DNA of 64,000 nt from Amnibacterium flavum (GTDB lineage: Bacteria > Actinomycetota > Actinomycetes > Actinomycetales > Microbacteriaceae). Location: positions 111,692 to 175,691 of the forward strand of contig NZ_QEOP01000004.1 of the NCBI RefSeq assembly GCF_003097495.1, written 5' to 3'. The first letter of the stretch is position 1. Each line of letters starts with the position of its first letter. The notes under the pieces are model-generated. The model was not told the DNA's origin and did not search any database. It saw nothing but the letters and a program-made list of their open reading frames with translations. The position numbers and the translations under genes were made by a program. Of this stretch, positions 19,299 to 30,300 are shown piece by piece.

Positions 19299-19585
19299 CG
19301 AACCGTATCCCTCTCCTCTCATCGCCGCGATTCCGGCCATCTGTGCCGCGCGCGACCGCCCTCTGTCGGAGGTTGTCGGCAGGCTCGTCGCATGATCTCG
19401 CAGGCCGCCTCGTCCGACTTCGGTGCGGTCATCTCGAATTGGTTCCGCGGATCGGGAAGACAGTGGGGACCGCTCTGGTTGTCGTCGGTGGAGTCCCGTA
19501 ATGTGGACGCCGTACACTTCGGCGGGGTCGAGCGATGAGAGCCTCCGTCACCTCTTCTCCTCCGCCCACTTCCGAACGGAATCCC

Positions 19586-21139
19586 ATGACGCAACGCGCC
19601 GAATCGACCGCTCCCACCACGAGCTCCGATCTCGACGAGACCCGCTACGACGGAACCGTCGACGCCGGGCGGAACGCCGACGCCGGGCGGAACGCCGACG
19701 CCGGAACGAGTAACCGTCTGCCCCGGGCGCACCGCAACGTGATCGCCCTGCTGCTCATCGCGGCCTTCGTCGTCATCCTCAACGAGACGGTCATGAGCGT
19801 CGCCCTGCCGGTGCTGCAGCGCGACCTCGGAGTCGAACCGAGCGTCGGCCAGTGGCTGACGACGGCGTTCATGCTCACCATGGCGGTCGTCATCCCCACG
19901 ACCGGATTCCTCATCAACCGGATCCGCACCAAGGCGCTGTTCATCGCGGCCATGAGTCTGTTCAGCACGGGAACCCTCGTCGCGTTCCTCGCGCAGGACT
20001 TCACCGTTCTGCTCGTCGCCCGTGTCATCCAGGCGTCGGGTACCGCGATCATGATGCCCCTGCTCATCACAACGGTCCTCACCCTGGTGCCGGCTGCGCG
20101 TCGCGGTCAGATGATGGGCAACATCTCGATCGTCATCTCGGTCGCTCCCGCGCTCGGCCCCACGGTCTCAGGGTTCATCCTCGAGCACTTCGGCTGGCAC
20201 TGGATCTTCGGCTTCGTGCTCCCGATCGCACTCGTCAGCCTCGCGCTCGGCGCCAAGTGGGTCGTGTCCGTCTCCGAGCTCGGCAACGCCAAGCTCGACG
20301 TGATCTCGGTCCCTCTCGCCGCGCTCGGCTTCGGCGGCCTGGTCTACGGTCTCGCCAGCTTCGGCCAGTCGGCTGATGCGCCTCCCGTCGTGCCCAACTG
20401 GGTCTTCTTCGTGGTCGGCGGCGTCGCGCTCCTCGCCTTCCTGCTGCGCCAGCTGCAGCTGCAGCGGGCCGATCGGGCCCTGCTCGACCTGCGCGTCTTC
20501 ACCTCACGCATCTTCACGGTGTCGATGGCGACGATGATCCTGGCGACCCTGAGCCTCTTCGGTGTCATCATCCTGATCCCGCTGTACGCGCAGACGGTGC
20601 TGGGGCTCGAGCCGCTGGTAACCGGGCTCATCACCCTGCCCGGTGGGCTCCTCATGGGTATCGCAGCCCCCTTCATCGGTCGTATCTACGACCGGGTCGG
20701 TGCGCGGGTGCTCATCATTCCGGGAACCGTCCTCGTCAGCCTCTCGCTCTGGATGCTCGCCTTCGTCGGGCTCGACACCCCGGTCTGGTACCTGATCGTG
20801 GCGAACATCCTGCTGAGCGTCGGTCTGGCCGGCACCTTTACCCCGGTGATGACCTCCGGTCTCGGGGCGCTCAAACCCCACCTGTACTCGCATGGCTCCG
20901 CGGTGCTGAGCACCTTCCAGCAGGTGGCGGCGGCCGCGGGCACGGCGTTGTTCGTCACGGTCATGTCCGTCGGCGCGGTCACCGCGGCCACCGGCGGAGC
21001 AGAAGCTGCCCCCGCGATGCTCGAAGGCGTCCGGTCGGCGTTCTTCGTCGGCGCGGTGCTGTCGCTCGTCCTCATCGCGGTCGGCGCGTTCGTCACCAAG
21101 CCCGCCGATGCGCCTGCCGGAGCAGCACCTGTTCACTGA
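19586..21139 (+). CDS. DHA2-family (EmrB/QacA-like) MFS drug exporter, 14 TM
   Basis: 517 aa from ATG 19586 (MTQRAEST); an ATG at 19535 would add 17 residues. A hydrophilic N-terminus with an 18-bp-encoded repeat DAGRNA(DAGRNA) precedes 14 helices. DHA2 marker phrases are NETVMSVALPVLQRDLG, WLTTAFMLTMAVVIPTTGFL and ALGPTVSGFILEHFGWHWIF. Such proteins export drugs or lipophilic compounds using the proton gradient. A terminator follows at 21164, then a PadR regulator that may control it. Confidence 0.9.
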   Translation: MTQRAESTAPTTSSDLDETRYDGTVDAGRNADAGRNADAGTSNRLPRAHRNVIALLLIAAFVVILNETVMSVALPVLQRDLGVEPSVGQWLTTAFMLTMAVVIPTTGFLINRIRTKALFIAAMSLFSTGTLVAFLAQDFTVLLVARVIQASGTAIMMPLLITTVLTLVPAARRGQMMGNISIVISVAPALGPTVSGFILEHFGWHWIFGFVLPIALVSLALGAKWVVSVSELGNAKLDVISVPLAALGFGGLVYGLASFGQSADAPPVVPNWVFFVVGGVALLAFLLRQLQLQRADRALLDLRVFTSRIFTVSMATMILATLSLFGVIILIPLYAQTVLGLEPLVTGLITLPGGLLMGIAAPFIGRIYDRVGARVLIIPGTVLVSLSLWMLAFVGLDTPVWYLIVANILLSVGLAGTFTPVMTSGLGALKPHLYSHGSAVLSTFQQVAAAAGTALFVTVMSVGAVTAATGGAEAAPAMLEGVRSAFFVGAVLSLVLIAVGAFVTKPADAPAGAAPVH

Positions 21140-21163
21140 TCCTCTCGTTCAGCAGTGACTTCG

Positions 21164-21208
21164 ACGCCTCAGCAGGCGGGATCCGCCCGGATCCTCCTGC
21201 TGAGGCGT
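21164..21208 (+). terminator. Strong hairpin terminator after the DHA2 exporter
   Basis: ACGCCTCAGCAGG (21164-21176) pairs perfectly with CCTGCTGAGGCGT (21196-21208). An inner GGATCC/GGATCC stem extends it. TGTCGTTG follows. Confidence 0.7.
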
Positions 21209-21275
21209 TGTCGTTGCTGCTGAGGGCGACCGGGGCACGCGCAGGCGCGCTATCGGATATGCGTAGGGTAAGCGC

Positions 21276-21584
21276 ATGAGTGGTGTTGAGCGGGTGACCG
21301 AGCCCACCGTGCTGGTGCTCCGGGTCCTGATGGCCGAGACCGAGCCGATCTGGGGCTTGGCGGTTGTGAAGCAGACCGGCAAGCCGACCGGCACGGTCTA
21401 TCCGATCCTCACCCGACTGGAGCAGAGCGGCTGGCTGCACGCCGAATGGGAGGCCGAAGGGGTGCGGCCGGGCCCGCGTCGACGCCTCTACCGGTTGACG
21501 CCTGAAGGACAGCGCGAGGCTGAGCGCGTCGTCGCGATCTACGACGCCAAGATGGCGGCAAGAGCGGAGTCTGCTCGGCCGTAG
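21276..21584 (+). CDS. PadR-family transcriptional regulator
   Basis: 102 aa winged-helix protein: VLRVLMAETEPIWGLAVVKQTGKPTGTVYPILTRLEQSGWL is the PadR recognition helix region, followed by the wing GPRRRLYRLTPEGQ and a short C-terminal dimerisation helix. PadR proteins usually repress nearby efflux genes, so the DHA2 exporter just upstream is the obvious candidate target (inference). Confidence 0.9.
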   Translation: MSGVERVTEPTVLVLRVLMAETEPIWGLAVVKQTGKPTGTVYPILTRLEQSGWLHAEWEAEGVRPGPRRRLYRLTPEGQREAERVVAIYDAKMAARAESARP

Positions 21585-21916
21585 AGCTCGGGCGGTGTGG
21601 CGTGGCGGTCGGGCGATCGGCGCGCGGTCCCGAGGTGGGCGCGGCGGTGGAGGGCGGCGGGACGGGATTTTGCGGGGGTTCGGGCGCGTTATCGACGATG
21701 CCTTGGTCCATCGATGCCGGGATGACGTCCGTGGGGTTTGGTCGGTGGATCGGCGTGCGTTGAGCGCGTCGCATCGGGTGATTCGGGTGTGCTCGGCGGG
21801 TACTTCCACCACCTTGTTCGGGGCATCGGAATCTTTGCGAGAATCTTTTCGAATCCGCCTCTGATCAGGTCGATTCGGCCCTCTCAATGTCGGTGGTCAC
21901 CTGGATAATCAGGGGT
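21585..21916. other. Intergenic region without recognised gene
   Basis: G-rich sequence after the PadR stop. The short frames here have poor codon character. A direct repeat GAATCTTT (21829-21836 and 21841-21848) lies in an AT-richer patch about 70 bases before the HNH gene and may be part of its promoter. Nothing else is seen. Confidence 0.4.
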
Positions 21917-23290
21917 ATGAGCAGCCCGATCGACCTCCTCGCGGAGCAGGCCGGCGCGCTCGCCGAGCTCATCCGGGGAATGGTGTCGGCGGGTGCCGAT
22001 TCCACGCTCGATGAGCTGCTGTCCGGGGCGAAGGACTCCACGGTTCTCGATCTGGCTGCGCGACTCGGTCAGATCGCGAAGCTCACCGACGCGGCCGCCG
22101 TTCGCGTGGCGGGCGAAGTCGCCAAGAGGTCCGACAGGGCACTCGCCGAACCCCTCGCCAAGCGGCTCGGCGAGAAATCCGCGACCCACGTCCTCGCCCA
22201 CACGGCGGATGTGTCACCCACCCGGGCCGCCGACTGGTGCAGGGTCGGCGAACAGCTGCACGCACGGACCGCTCTCACCGGCGAGCCGCTTCCCTCCCTC
22301 CGTCCCGTCGTCGCAGACGCCGTCGACCGCGGGCTGATCGGCCTCGACGCCACCCGAGTCATCCTCGACGCGCTACGTGCCGTCGACCCGTTCCTCTCGC
22401 TCGACGACCTCCACTCGCTCGAGACATCCCTCGTCGACCAGGCGCAACTCCTCGGCCTCCTCGACCTCACCAAGCTGTGCCGCTCACTCCCCGACATCCT
22501 CAACCCCGACGGCATCGAGCCGCGCGAAGAGCAGATGCGCGAACTGCGCTCCATGACCGTCTCCACCAAACGCAACGGCATGATCCGCGCCGTCATCGAA
22601 TCCGACCCCGAATCGTGGGGATTCATCGGCACCGCGCTCGACGCACGCGTGGCGCCCCGCCGTCCCGTCGCCTTCGTCGACGCCGACGAGCTCGACAACC
22701 CCGACCAGGCAGCCGCCGACACCCGAACCCTCGCCCAGCGCCGCCACGACGCCCTCGTCTCCATGGCGCGCGACAGCCTCAGCAGCGACACCGGCGACAT
22801 GTCCGGCACCCCCGTCACGATGCTCGTCACCGTCAGCCACGAAACGCTTGTCTCCGGCATCGGCTCCGCCACCATCTTCGGCATCGACGAGCCCATCAGC
22901 GCCACCACAGCCCGGCGCCTCGCCTGCGACGCGAACATCATCCCGGTCGTCCTCGGCGGCGACTCCCAACCGCTCGACCTCGGCACCGGTCGACGACTCT
23001 TCACCCTCGCCCAACGCCAAGCGATGGCCATCCGCGACGGCGGATGTGTGTGGCCCGGGTGCGACGAACCACCATCGCGATGCCAAGCAGCCCACATCAC
23101 CCCCTGGCACGAAGGCGGCCCCACCGATCTCACCAACGGGGCACTGCTCTGCCCGTTCCACCACCGAAGATTCGACCTCGACGGCTGGACGCTCGAGGTG
23201 CACGGACCCGAGCGCTACCTCATCCCACCGATATGGGTCGATGCCGCCCGCACCCCGCGCCGCATCATCACCCCGCGCCTCGCCGCCTGA
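21917..23290 (+). CDS. DUF222 / HNH endonuclease-domain protein (13E12-like)
   Basis: 457 aa from ATG 21917 (MSSPIDLLAEQ); an ATG at 21887 is possible. Residues ~10-290 form the helical DUF222 domain. The C-terminus carries an HNH nuclease: CVWPGCDEPPSRCQAAHITPW then TDLTNGALLCPFHHRRFD, with the Cys pairs and the H-N-H residues intact. Such proteins are multi-copy in actinobacteria; their role (homing-like or mobile, or defence) is unsettled. It is flanked by unrelated genes with no visible mobile element. Confidence 0.9.
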   Translation: MSSPIDLLAEQAGALAELIRGMVSAGADSTLDELLSGAKDSTVLDLAARLGQIAKLTDAAAVRVAGEVAKRSDRALAEPLAKRLGEKSATHVLAHTADVSPTRAADWCRVGEQLHARTALTGEPLPSLRPVVADAVDRGLIGLDATRVILDALRAVDPFLSLDDLHSLETSLVDQAQLLGLLDLTKLCRSLPDILNPDGIEPREEQMRELRSMTVSTKRNGMIRAVIESDPESWGFIGTALDARVAPRRPVAFVDADELDNPDQAAADTRTLAQRRHDALVSMARDSLSSDTGDMSGTPVTMLVTVSHETLVSGIGSATIFGIDEPISATTARRLACDANIIPVVLGGDSQPLDLGTGRRLFTLAQRQAMAIRDGGCVWPGCDEPPSRCQAAHITPWHEGGPTDLTNGALLCPFHHRRFDLDGWTLEVHGPERYLIPPIWVDAARTPRRIITPRLAA

Positions 23291-23308
23291 GCGGAGCGCC
23301 GGCCCCGC

Positions 23309-26300
23309 CTACTTCCCGGCGAGAACCTTCGTGATGCGCTGAACCGACACCGGGCCGAGCGCACCCAGATGCTGAGCGAACAGACTCAACCGCAGCTCCT
23401 CGATCATCCACCGCGCCTCCGCCAACCGCGGCTCCGCGTCGCGCGAGAGCGGCAGCGAGCCTCCCGCCTCCAGATAGCGATCGGTCGCCGACTGGACCTC
23501 GTTCATCCACACCCGATCCCGATTCGGGTTCTCCTGCAGCTTCGCCACCCGATGCTCCGCACCCGCCAGATACACCGGCAACCGGCTGAGCCGGCGCACC
23601 CCGGTCGCCGAGATGAAACCCGGATAGACGAGCGCCGCCAGCTGACCTCGCAGATCGGTGAGCGGCGACAGCAGCGCCATGCTCGTCGCATCCTTCACCG
23701 CGATCGACGCGGCACGGAACCCCAGCAGAACCCGCGACACCAACGACACCAGTGCAAACAGATCCGGTATGGATGCCGCGGAGATCGCATCGCGCGCCGC
23801 CTCGAAATCGGCCTTCGTCCAGATCAGCCCATCGGGAGTCCGCTCCCGGAGCCGATCATCGATGACCGCGAGCAGCGCATCATCGAACAGTGCACGGCTG
23901 CTGGGGTACGGGCTCGTCGCCAGCGACAGCTTCTCGGCGCTCGTCAGATGATCGTTGAGATACGACACGGGGGAGGGGATCGCGAGCTGCAGCAGACGCA
24001 GAACACCCGCGCGATGCGACCGCACCTGCTCTTCCCGGGTCGCCAACAGGGTGATGGAGACGCTGCTGCCGTGATCGACCAGAGCCGGATACGCGCGGAT
24101 GCTCCCGCCGCCCCGGCGCACCTCGAGGGTCTCGGGCAGTTCGTCGAAGTCCCACGTCGTGATCCCGGCCCGCTCGATCGATTGGACCGGAGCAGCCGGA
24201 GCGCCCGGCCCGGGCCGTCGCTCGCGTCCCCGCGGCGCCTCGCTGAACACCTTCGCGACCGAGTCCCGCGCCCGCTCGGCGAACCGCTGCTGCAACGTCT
24301 CGAGACTGGTGCTGGTGGCCAGAAGCCGCCCGTTCTCGTCGATGACCGCGAAGCTCATCCGCAGATGCGGCGCGAGGCGTTCGACATCGAAGTCCTCAGC
24401 GGTCGCCGGAGCGCCCGTCGCACGGCGGATCGCGGTCGCCAGCGTCGCGGCGAGCGATCCGCTCGGCTGCTCGGGCAGATCGGCCTCGAGTCGTGTCGCC
24501 CAATCCGCGGCGGGCACCACGGTGCGGCGGATCGCCTTCGGCAGGGTCTTCAGCATGGTGGTGACGAGCTCGTGCCGGAACCCGGGGACCAGCCAGTCGA
24601 AGCCGTCGGAGGTCAGACGCGGCAGCAGCGCAAGAGGCACCTGCGCCGTCACCCCGTCATCCTCGGCTCCCGGCTCGAACCGGTAGCGCAGTCGCAGTGT
24701 CTGATCGCCCTGCGTCCAGCGGGGCGGGTACGCAGCCTCCTCGGTCTCGGGTTCGTCATCCTCGTCGACCAGGTCGGAGCGGCGCATGAGCAGCCGCTCG
24801 GGATGCGCGATCCGCTCCTTCGCCCACCAGGTCTCGAAGCTGCGGACGGACACGATGTCGGCGGGGAGACGATCGTCGTAGAAGTCGACGACGGCTTCGT
24901 CGTCGACGAGGATGTCGCGGCGGCGGGTGCGCTCCTCCTGCGCCTCGAGCTCACGGCGCAGCTTCGCGTTGGCGCGCTCGAAGTCGAAGTTGCGGTCACG
25001 AGACCGGTCGATGTTCGGCGGCCACTCGCCCTCGACGAGCGCATGCCGGATGAACAGCTCCCGCGCCAAGGGTGCATCGATCCGCGACCACTGGATACGT
25101 CGACGTGCCACGAGCGGCACCCCGAAGAGCGTGACCCGCTCCCAGCCGACGGCGGAGCCCTGCTTGGCCTCCCAGTGCGGCTCGCTGTGACTGCGCTTCA
25201 CCAGATCGCCGGCCAGCTGCTCGGCCCACGCCGGATCGATCGCCGCGACCGTTCGGGCGAAGAGGCGGGAGGTCTCGACCAGTTCGGCGGCCATCACGGC
25301 GGCGGGACGCTTCTTGCCGAGACTCGACCCCGGGAACACCGCGAACTTCACCTGTCGTGCGCCGACGTATTCGACGTTCCGCGCATCGGGGCCGCGACGC
25401 TCGCCGCCCCGCCCGGCGTTCGCAGCCACCGGCTTGGCGGTGCTCCGCTCGTCGAGCACCCCGATCTGCGACAGCAGCCCGGCCAGGATCGAGCGGTGCA
25501 CGCCGTCGGGGTCGGCCTTCGGCTCGCCGATGGTGAGATCGAGCGGCTTCGCGAGCCGGCGGAGCTGCGATGAGACATCCGCCCATTCGCGCACGCGCAG
25601 ATAGTTGAGGTACTCGGCTTTGCAGAGCCGCCGGAAGGCGCTCGATGAGAGTTCGCGCTGCTTCTCCTCGAGGTAGTTCCAGAGGTTGAGCAGCGACAGG
25701 AAGTCGCTGGTGGGGTCCGCGAACCGGGCGTGCTTCTCGTCGGCCTGCGGACGCTTCTCGAGAGGACGCTCCCGCGGATCCTGGATGCTCAGCCCCGAGA
25801 CGATCGCGAGCACCTCGCGGGTGACGCCGTGCTTCTTGCTCTCCACGAGCATCCGAGCGAATCGGGGATCGAGGGGGAGTCGTGCGATGTCGCGGCCGAC
25901 GCGGGTGACGCTGCCGTCGGCTCGGACCGCACCGAGCTCGCGCAGCAGGTCGAGGCCGTCCTTGATGCCGCGCGCGTCGGGCGGCTGGAGGAACGGGAAA
26001 TCGGCGATCTCGCCGAGCCCGAGCGTGAGCATCTGCAGGATGACGGCCGCGAGGCTCGTGCGCAGGATCTCGGGATCGGTGAACTCGGGCCGCTTCTCGT
26101 AGTCCTCCTCCGAGTAGAGGCGGATCGCGATACCGTCGCTGGTGCGACCGGCGCGACCGGCGCGCTGATTGGCGGACGCCTGCGAGACCGCCTCGATAGG
26201 GAGCCGCTGCACCTTCGACCGGGCGCCGTACCGCGAGATGCGGGCGGTGCCGCCGTCGATGACGTACTTGATGCCTGGCACGGTGAGGCTGGTCTCTGCC

Positions 26301-27196
26301 ACGTTGGTGGCCAGGATCACCCGACGCCGGACGCCGGACGAGCGTCGCTGCTCGAAGACACGATGCTGGTCCGCAGCGGAGAGTCGCCCGTAGAGAGGGA
26401 GCACCTCGGTCTGCGGCAGCCCCGACAGCGCGTCGGAGGCGTCGCGGATCTCGTTCTCGCCCGAGAGGAACACGAGCACATCGCCGGGCGCCTCCCCGTC
26501 GAGCTCGCGCAGGCCGGCCTGGATGCCGCCGAGCAGGTCGAGATCCTCGGCGGCCGCGCCCTCGTCATCCTCACCGGGCAGGGTGTCGGCGACGAGCGGC
26601 CGGTAGCGGATCTCGACCGGATAGGTGCGCCCCGACACCTCGATGATCGGGACAGGGGTGCCGTCGGCGGAAGCGAAGTGCTTCGCGAAGCTCTCGGGAT
26701 CGATCGTGGCGCTCGTCACGATGACCTTGAGGTCGGGACGCTTCGGCAGCAGCTGCTTCAGGTAGCCGAGCAGGAAGTCGATGGTGAGACTGCGCTCGTG
26801 CGCCTCGTCGAGGATGATCGTGTCGTAGCGGCGCAGCATCCGGTCGCGGGTCAGCTCGTTCAGCAGGATGCCGTCCGTCATCAGCTTGATGCGGGTCGAC
26901 GCGCTCGCCTTGTCGGTGAAGCGGACCTGGTAGCCGACGAGGGTGCCGAGCTCGACCCCCATCTCCTCGGCGATGCGCTCGGCGATCGTGCGCGCGGCGA
27001 TGCGTCGCGGCTGGGTGTGCGCGATCGAGGTGCGGCCCAGCTCGAGCGCGATCTTCGGGATCTGGGTCGTCTTGCCCGAACCCGTCGCCCCCGCCACGAT
27101 CACGACCTGGTTGTCGCGGATCGCCTCGGCGATCTCATCGCGCATCGCACTGACCGGGAGCTCCGGCGGGTAGGAGATGCGCAGCTCTTCGGACAT
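23309..27196 (-). CDS. hrpA: ATP-dependent RNA helicase HrpA (DEAH box)
   Basis: 1295 aa, near the usual ~1300. The ATG at 27196 follows AGGGAGG. Walker A GATGSGKT (36-43), DEAH (130-133), SAT (162-164) and motif VI QRAGRAGRTSDG are present, then the OB-fold and the long C-terminal DUF3418 region typical of HrpA. DEAH helicases of this type unwind RNA; E. coli HrpA acts on stalled ribosomes and mRNA processing. Convergent with the HNH gene (18-bp gap). Confidence 0.95.
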   Translation of the reverse strand: MSEELRISYPPELPVSAMRDEIAEAIRDNQVVIVAGATGSGKTTQIPKIALELGRTSIAHTQPRRIAARTIAERIAEEMGVELGTLVGYQVRFTDKASASTRIKLMTDGILLNELTRDRMLRRYDTIILDEAHERSLTIDFLLGYLKQLLPKRPDLKVIVTSATIDPESFAKHFASADGTPVPIIEVSGRTYPVEIRYRPLVADTLPGEDDEGAAAEDLDLLGGIQAGLRELDGEAPGDVLVFLSGENEIRDASDALSGLPQTEVLPLYGRLSAADQHRVFEQRRSSGVRRRVILATNVAETSLTVPGIKYVIDGGTARISRYGARSKVQRLPIEAVSQASANQRAGRAGRTSDGIAIRLYSEEDYEKRPEFTDPEILRTSLAAVILQMLTLGLGEIADFPFLQPPDARGIKDGLDLLRELGAVRADGSVTRVGRDIARLPLDPRFARMLVESKKHGVTREVLAIVSGLSIQDPRERPLEKRPQADEKHARFADPTSDFLSLLNLWNYLEEKQRELSSSAFRRLCKAEYLNYLRVREWADVSSQLRRLAKPLDLTIGEPKADPDGVHRSILAGLLSQIGVLDERSTAKPVAANAGRGGERRGPDARNVEYVGARQVKFAVFPGSSLGKKRPAAVMAAELVETSRLFARTVAAIDPAWAEQLAGDLVKRSHSEPHWEAKQGSAVGWERVTLFGVPLVARRRIQWSRIDAPLARELFIRHALVEGEWPPNIDRSRDRNFDFERANAKLRRELEAQEERTRRRDILVDDEAVVDFYDDRLPADIVSVRSFETWWAKERIAHPERLLMRRSDLVDEDDEPETEEAAYPPRWTQGDQTLRLRYRFEPGAEDDGVTAQVPLALLPRLTSDGFDWLVPGFRHELVTTMLKTLPKAIRRTVVPAADWATRLEADLPEQPSGSLAATLATAIRRATGAPATAEDFDVERLAPHLRMSFAVIDENGRLLATSTSLETLQQRFAERARDSVAKVFSEAPRGRERRPGPGAPAAPVQSIERAGITTWDFDELPETLEVRRGGGSIRAYPALVDHGSSVSITLLATREEQVRSHRAGVLRLLQLAIPSPVSYLNDHLTSAEKLSLATSPYPSSRALFDDALLAVIDDRLRERTPDGLIWTKADFEAARDAISAASIPDLFALVSLVSRVLLGFRAASIAVKDATSMALLSPLTDLRGQLAALVYPGFISATGVRRLSRLPVYLAGAEHRVAKLQENPNRDRVWMNEVQSATDRYLEAGGSLPLSRDAEPRLAEARWMIEELRLSLFAQHLGALGPVSVQRITKVLAGK

Positions 27197-27381
27197 GACC
27201 TCCCTATTCTCCCCGCTGCGGCCGCCGGCTCGGCGCGAGGGGGTCGCACCCGGGTGGACGACGCCGCTGGACACGGTCCACTCGCCGACGCGCGCGCAGC
27301 CGACCGGGGTCGACCGGGCCTCTCCGGCCCGGCCGGCGCCGGCGGTCATCTCCGTCGGCGACCGAGTCCTAGGATCGGCGG

Positions 27382-30300
27382 GTGACGGTCGCTGCGATTC
27401 GGGTCGCTGTTCTCGGCCCCGTGCTCCTCGCGGGGCGCGACGGCGAGCTCGTCGAAGTGACGGGAACCCTCGCCAAGCGGTTCGTCGCAGCGCTCGCGCT
27501 GGCGGGCGGCTCCACCGTGGGGGTCGACCCGCTGACCGATGCGCTCTGGGAGGACGATCCTCCCCGCAACCCGCGCGCCGCGCTGCAGACCCTCGTCTCC
27601 CGCCTGCGTCAGGGCACGGCCGAAGGAGTCATCCTCTCGTCGGCATCGGGATACGCGATCGCGGCCGACTCGACCGACCTTCTGCTCGTGCGCCGGGCGG
27701 CGCAGGCGATCGCGTCAGACGGCGACCCCGACCAGCGGATCCGGGCGTGCGATGCGGCCCTCGCCCTGTGGAGGGGCGAGCCGGGCGATGATCTCGGCGG
27801 CGGAGAGCTCGCCGGCGAGCTCGCAACCACCGCCGCATCTCTCGGATCCGCGCTGCTGCGTTCTCGTGCCATCGCGCTGGTCGACGCGCATCGACCCGCC
27901 GACGCGCTGGCCGACCTCGCCGTCCTCCTGACGCAGCACCCGTTCGACGAGATCCTGCACGAACTGCGCCTGCGCGCACTCGTCGCCGCGGGCCGTCGTG
28001 CGGAGGCGCTCGCCGCGTTCGCCGCGTTGCGGGAGACCCTCCGCGACGAGCTGGGCAGCGAACCGGGCGCCCGGCTGGTCGAACTGCACGCCCGGATCCT
28101 GCGCGAGGAGGGGGCGCCCCGCACGACACGGGTGGGGGTGCGCTTCGCGACCACGGAGCTCATCGGGCGCGACGAGGACGTCGCCGCCCTCCTCCATTCG
28201 GTCGCCACGACACGACTCACGACGATCCTCGGCGCCGGAGGCCTCGGCAAGACCCGGCTCGCCCAGGAGGTCGCCCGATCGGCCGAGATCCCGCGCGTCG
28301 TCCTCGTCGAACTCGCCGGCCTGAGAAGCGCCGACGACCTGCCGTTGGCCGTCGCGAGCGCGCTCGGCATCGTCGAATCCCGGATCGGCAACAGGGCGGT
28401 CGACAACGCGGTCATCCGCATCAGCGTGCGCGAGCGCGTGCTGTCGGCGCTCGCGGAACGCGCGACCCTGCTGGTCCTCGACAACTGCGAGCACCTCATC
28501 GACGGGGTCGCGGTCTGGGTGGACGACGCGCTCCGATCCGTCGACGGACTCCGGGTCCTGACGACCAGCCGTTCCCCGTTGGCGCTCGCGGGGGAGCGGG
28601 TCTACCCCCTCGAGCCGCTGCACGCCGACGGCGGTGACGGACCCGCCGTGCGCCTCTTCGTCGAGCGGGCGACGGCGGTGCGTCCCGCGGTCTCGCTGCC
28701 CGGGCCGACGATCGTCCGCATCTGCGAACGGCTCGACGGTCTGCCGCTCGCGATCGAGCTCGCCGCCGCACGGGTGCGCACCATGTCGGTCGACGAGATC
28801 GAGAGGCGGCTCGACCACCGTTTCGCCCTGCTCGCTGGCGGCGACAGGACGGCTCCCGAGCGTCACCGCACCCTGCTCGCGGTGATCGAGTGGAGCTGGG
28901 ATCTGCTGACCGAGCCGGAGCGCAGGGTCATGCGGCGTCTGTCCCGCTTCCCGGACGGGTTCTCGAGCGACGGCGCGGCAGCGGTCGCGGGATCGGGTAC
29001 CGAAGTCCTCGACGAGCTCGAGGCCCTCGTGCAGCAGTCCCTGCTGCAGACGACGGAGCTGCCGCGAACGGGCAGAGTCCGCTACCGCATGCTCGAGACG
29101 GTCGCGGAGTTCGGTGAGCTGCAGATCGCCGAAGCGGGGGAGGACGAGCTCGTCACGCGCGCCCTCATCGACTGGGCAGTCGACTTCAGCGTCATGCAGG
29201 TGGATGCGATGCGCACGAACGAGCTGGTGCGCGGCGTCCTCCTGGTCGACGAGGAGCAGGACAACCTGATCGCCGTCCTCCGCGCGGCGATCAGGGATGG
29301 CGACGCCGAGACCGCCTACGCCGTGTTCGGGGCGCTCGGGCAGTTCTGGACCATCCGCGGCGCCCACAGCGAGGTTCTGCAGATGGCGCCCGGTCTGACG
29401 CGCATGCCTCTCGCCTTCGTGCCGACACCCCGGACCGTCGTCGCCACCGTGTCGGCTCTCGTCGTCGGCGGGGTCACCCTGCTCGTCGACCCGCGACTGT
29501 CCGCCTTGCGCCTGCTGGTGCGACTGCGCCGCATCACCGAGTGCACTGGCCCGCTCGACCGCTCGCTCGCCGCGCTCGTCCGGCTCGCCCTGCTCGCTCC
29601 CCACGCGCCCGAACTCGCCGCCGAGCTGGAACGCCAGTCGCGGGACGGCGACCCGGCGGTCGAGACGTTCGCCCTCCTGGCCCTCGCCCAGTTCAACGAG
29701 AACCGGGCGCAGACCGACGAGGCGACACGACTGGCCCGTCGCGCCTTCGATCGGGCGACCTCGGTCGGCAGCCTCTGGGGGCGCTCGATGGCGGCGCAGG
29801 CGTTGGCGCATCTCCACAGTCAGCGCCGTCGACCCGCGCTCGCCCTCGAATGGGCGGCGATCTCCGGCGACGGCATGCGCGCCATCGGGGCGACCAACGA
29901 ACTCGGTCAGATCTCGTGGATCTCGGGGCTTGCCCATCTGTCGCTCGGCGACGTGGCCGCGGCGAAAGCCGAACTGGAGCCCCTCACCTCGGGTGACGAC
30001 TCGGGCACCGACTTCGCCGACCTGAGGATGGTCGGATGGGCCGGCCTCGCCGAGATCGCCGCCGCGGAGGGCGATCCTCGCCTCTCGCTCGAGCTGTTCC
30101 GGCGCGTCCTCGGTCGCGGCTCGGGCCGGGAGTCCCGCATCCCGGGTCCGTGGGGCCTCATGGTCGGATCCGCGTGCTTGAGCATGGCCGCTCTGGCAGG
30201 CAGCGACGTCTGGGACGACGCCGAGATCGTCTGGCTCGGCTGGGCTGCCCGACGTCTGCGGGTGGGCGGGATCGTCGAGCTCCGGACGCAGGGCGAGACG

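Larger units (their letters stand above)
19053..19585. other. Non-coding divergent intergenic region with promoter and hairpins
   Basis: No reading frame here has convincing coding character. It is locally AT-richer at 19085-19200. It contains a palindrome CACACGGTGTG, a sigma70-like promoter (19149-19177), two hairpins sharing CTTCGGGTGG, and about 290 bases of leader before the DHA2 start. It could be a long structured 5' leader or encode a small RNA. Confidence 0.5.

Noticed and set aside
19194..19538. 114-codon plus-strand frame in the MFS intergenic region
   Set aside because: Poor codon character, and it runs through the two hairpins. No RBS or recognisable domain.
21595..21864. 89-codon plus-strand frame after padR
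   Set aside because: Low-complexity Arg/Gly start, mixed third positions and no RBS.
21917..23290. HNH protein as evidence for an inserted mobile element
   Set aside because: No flanking repeats, integrase or att-like sites; DUF222-HNH genes are common chromosomal residents in actinobacteria.
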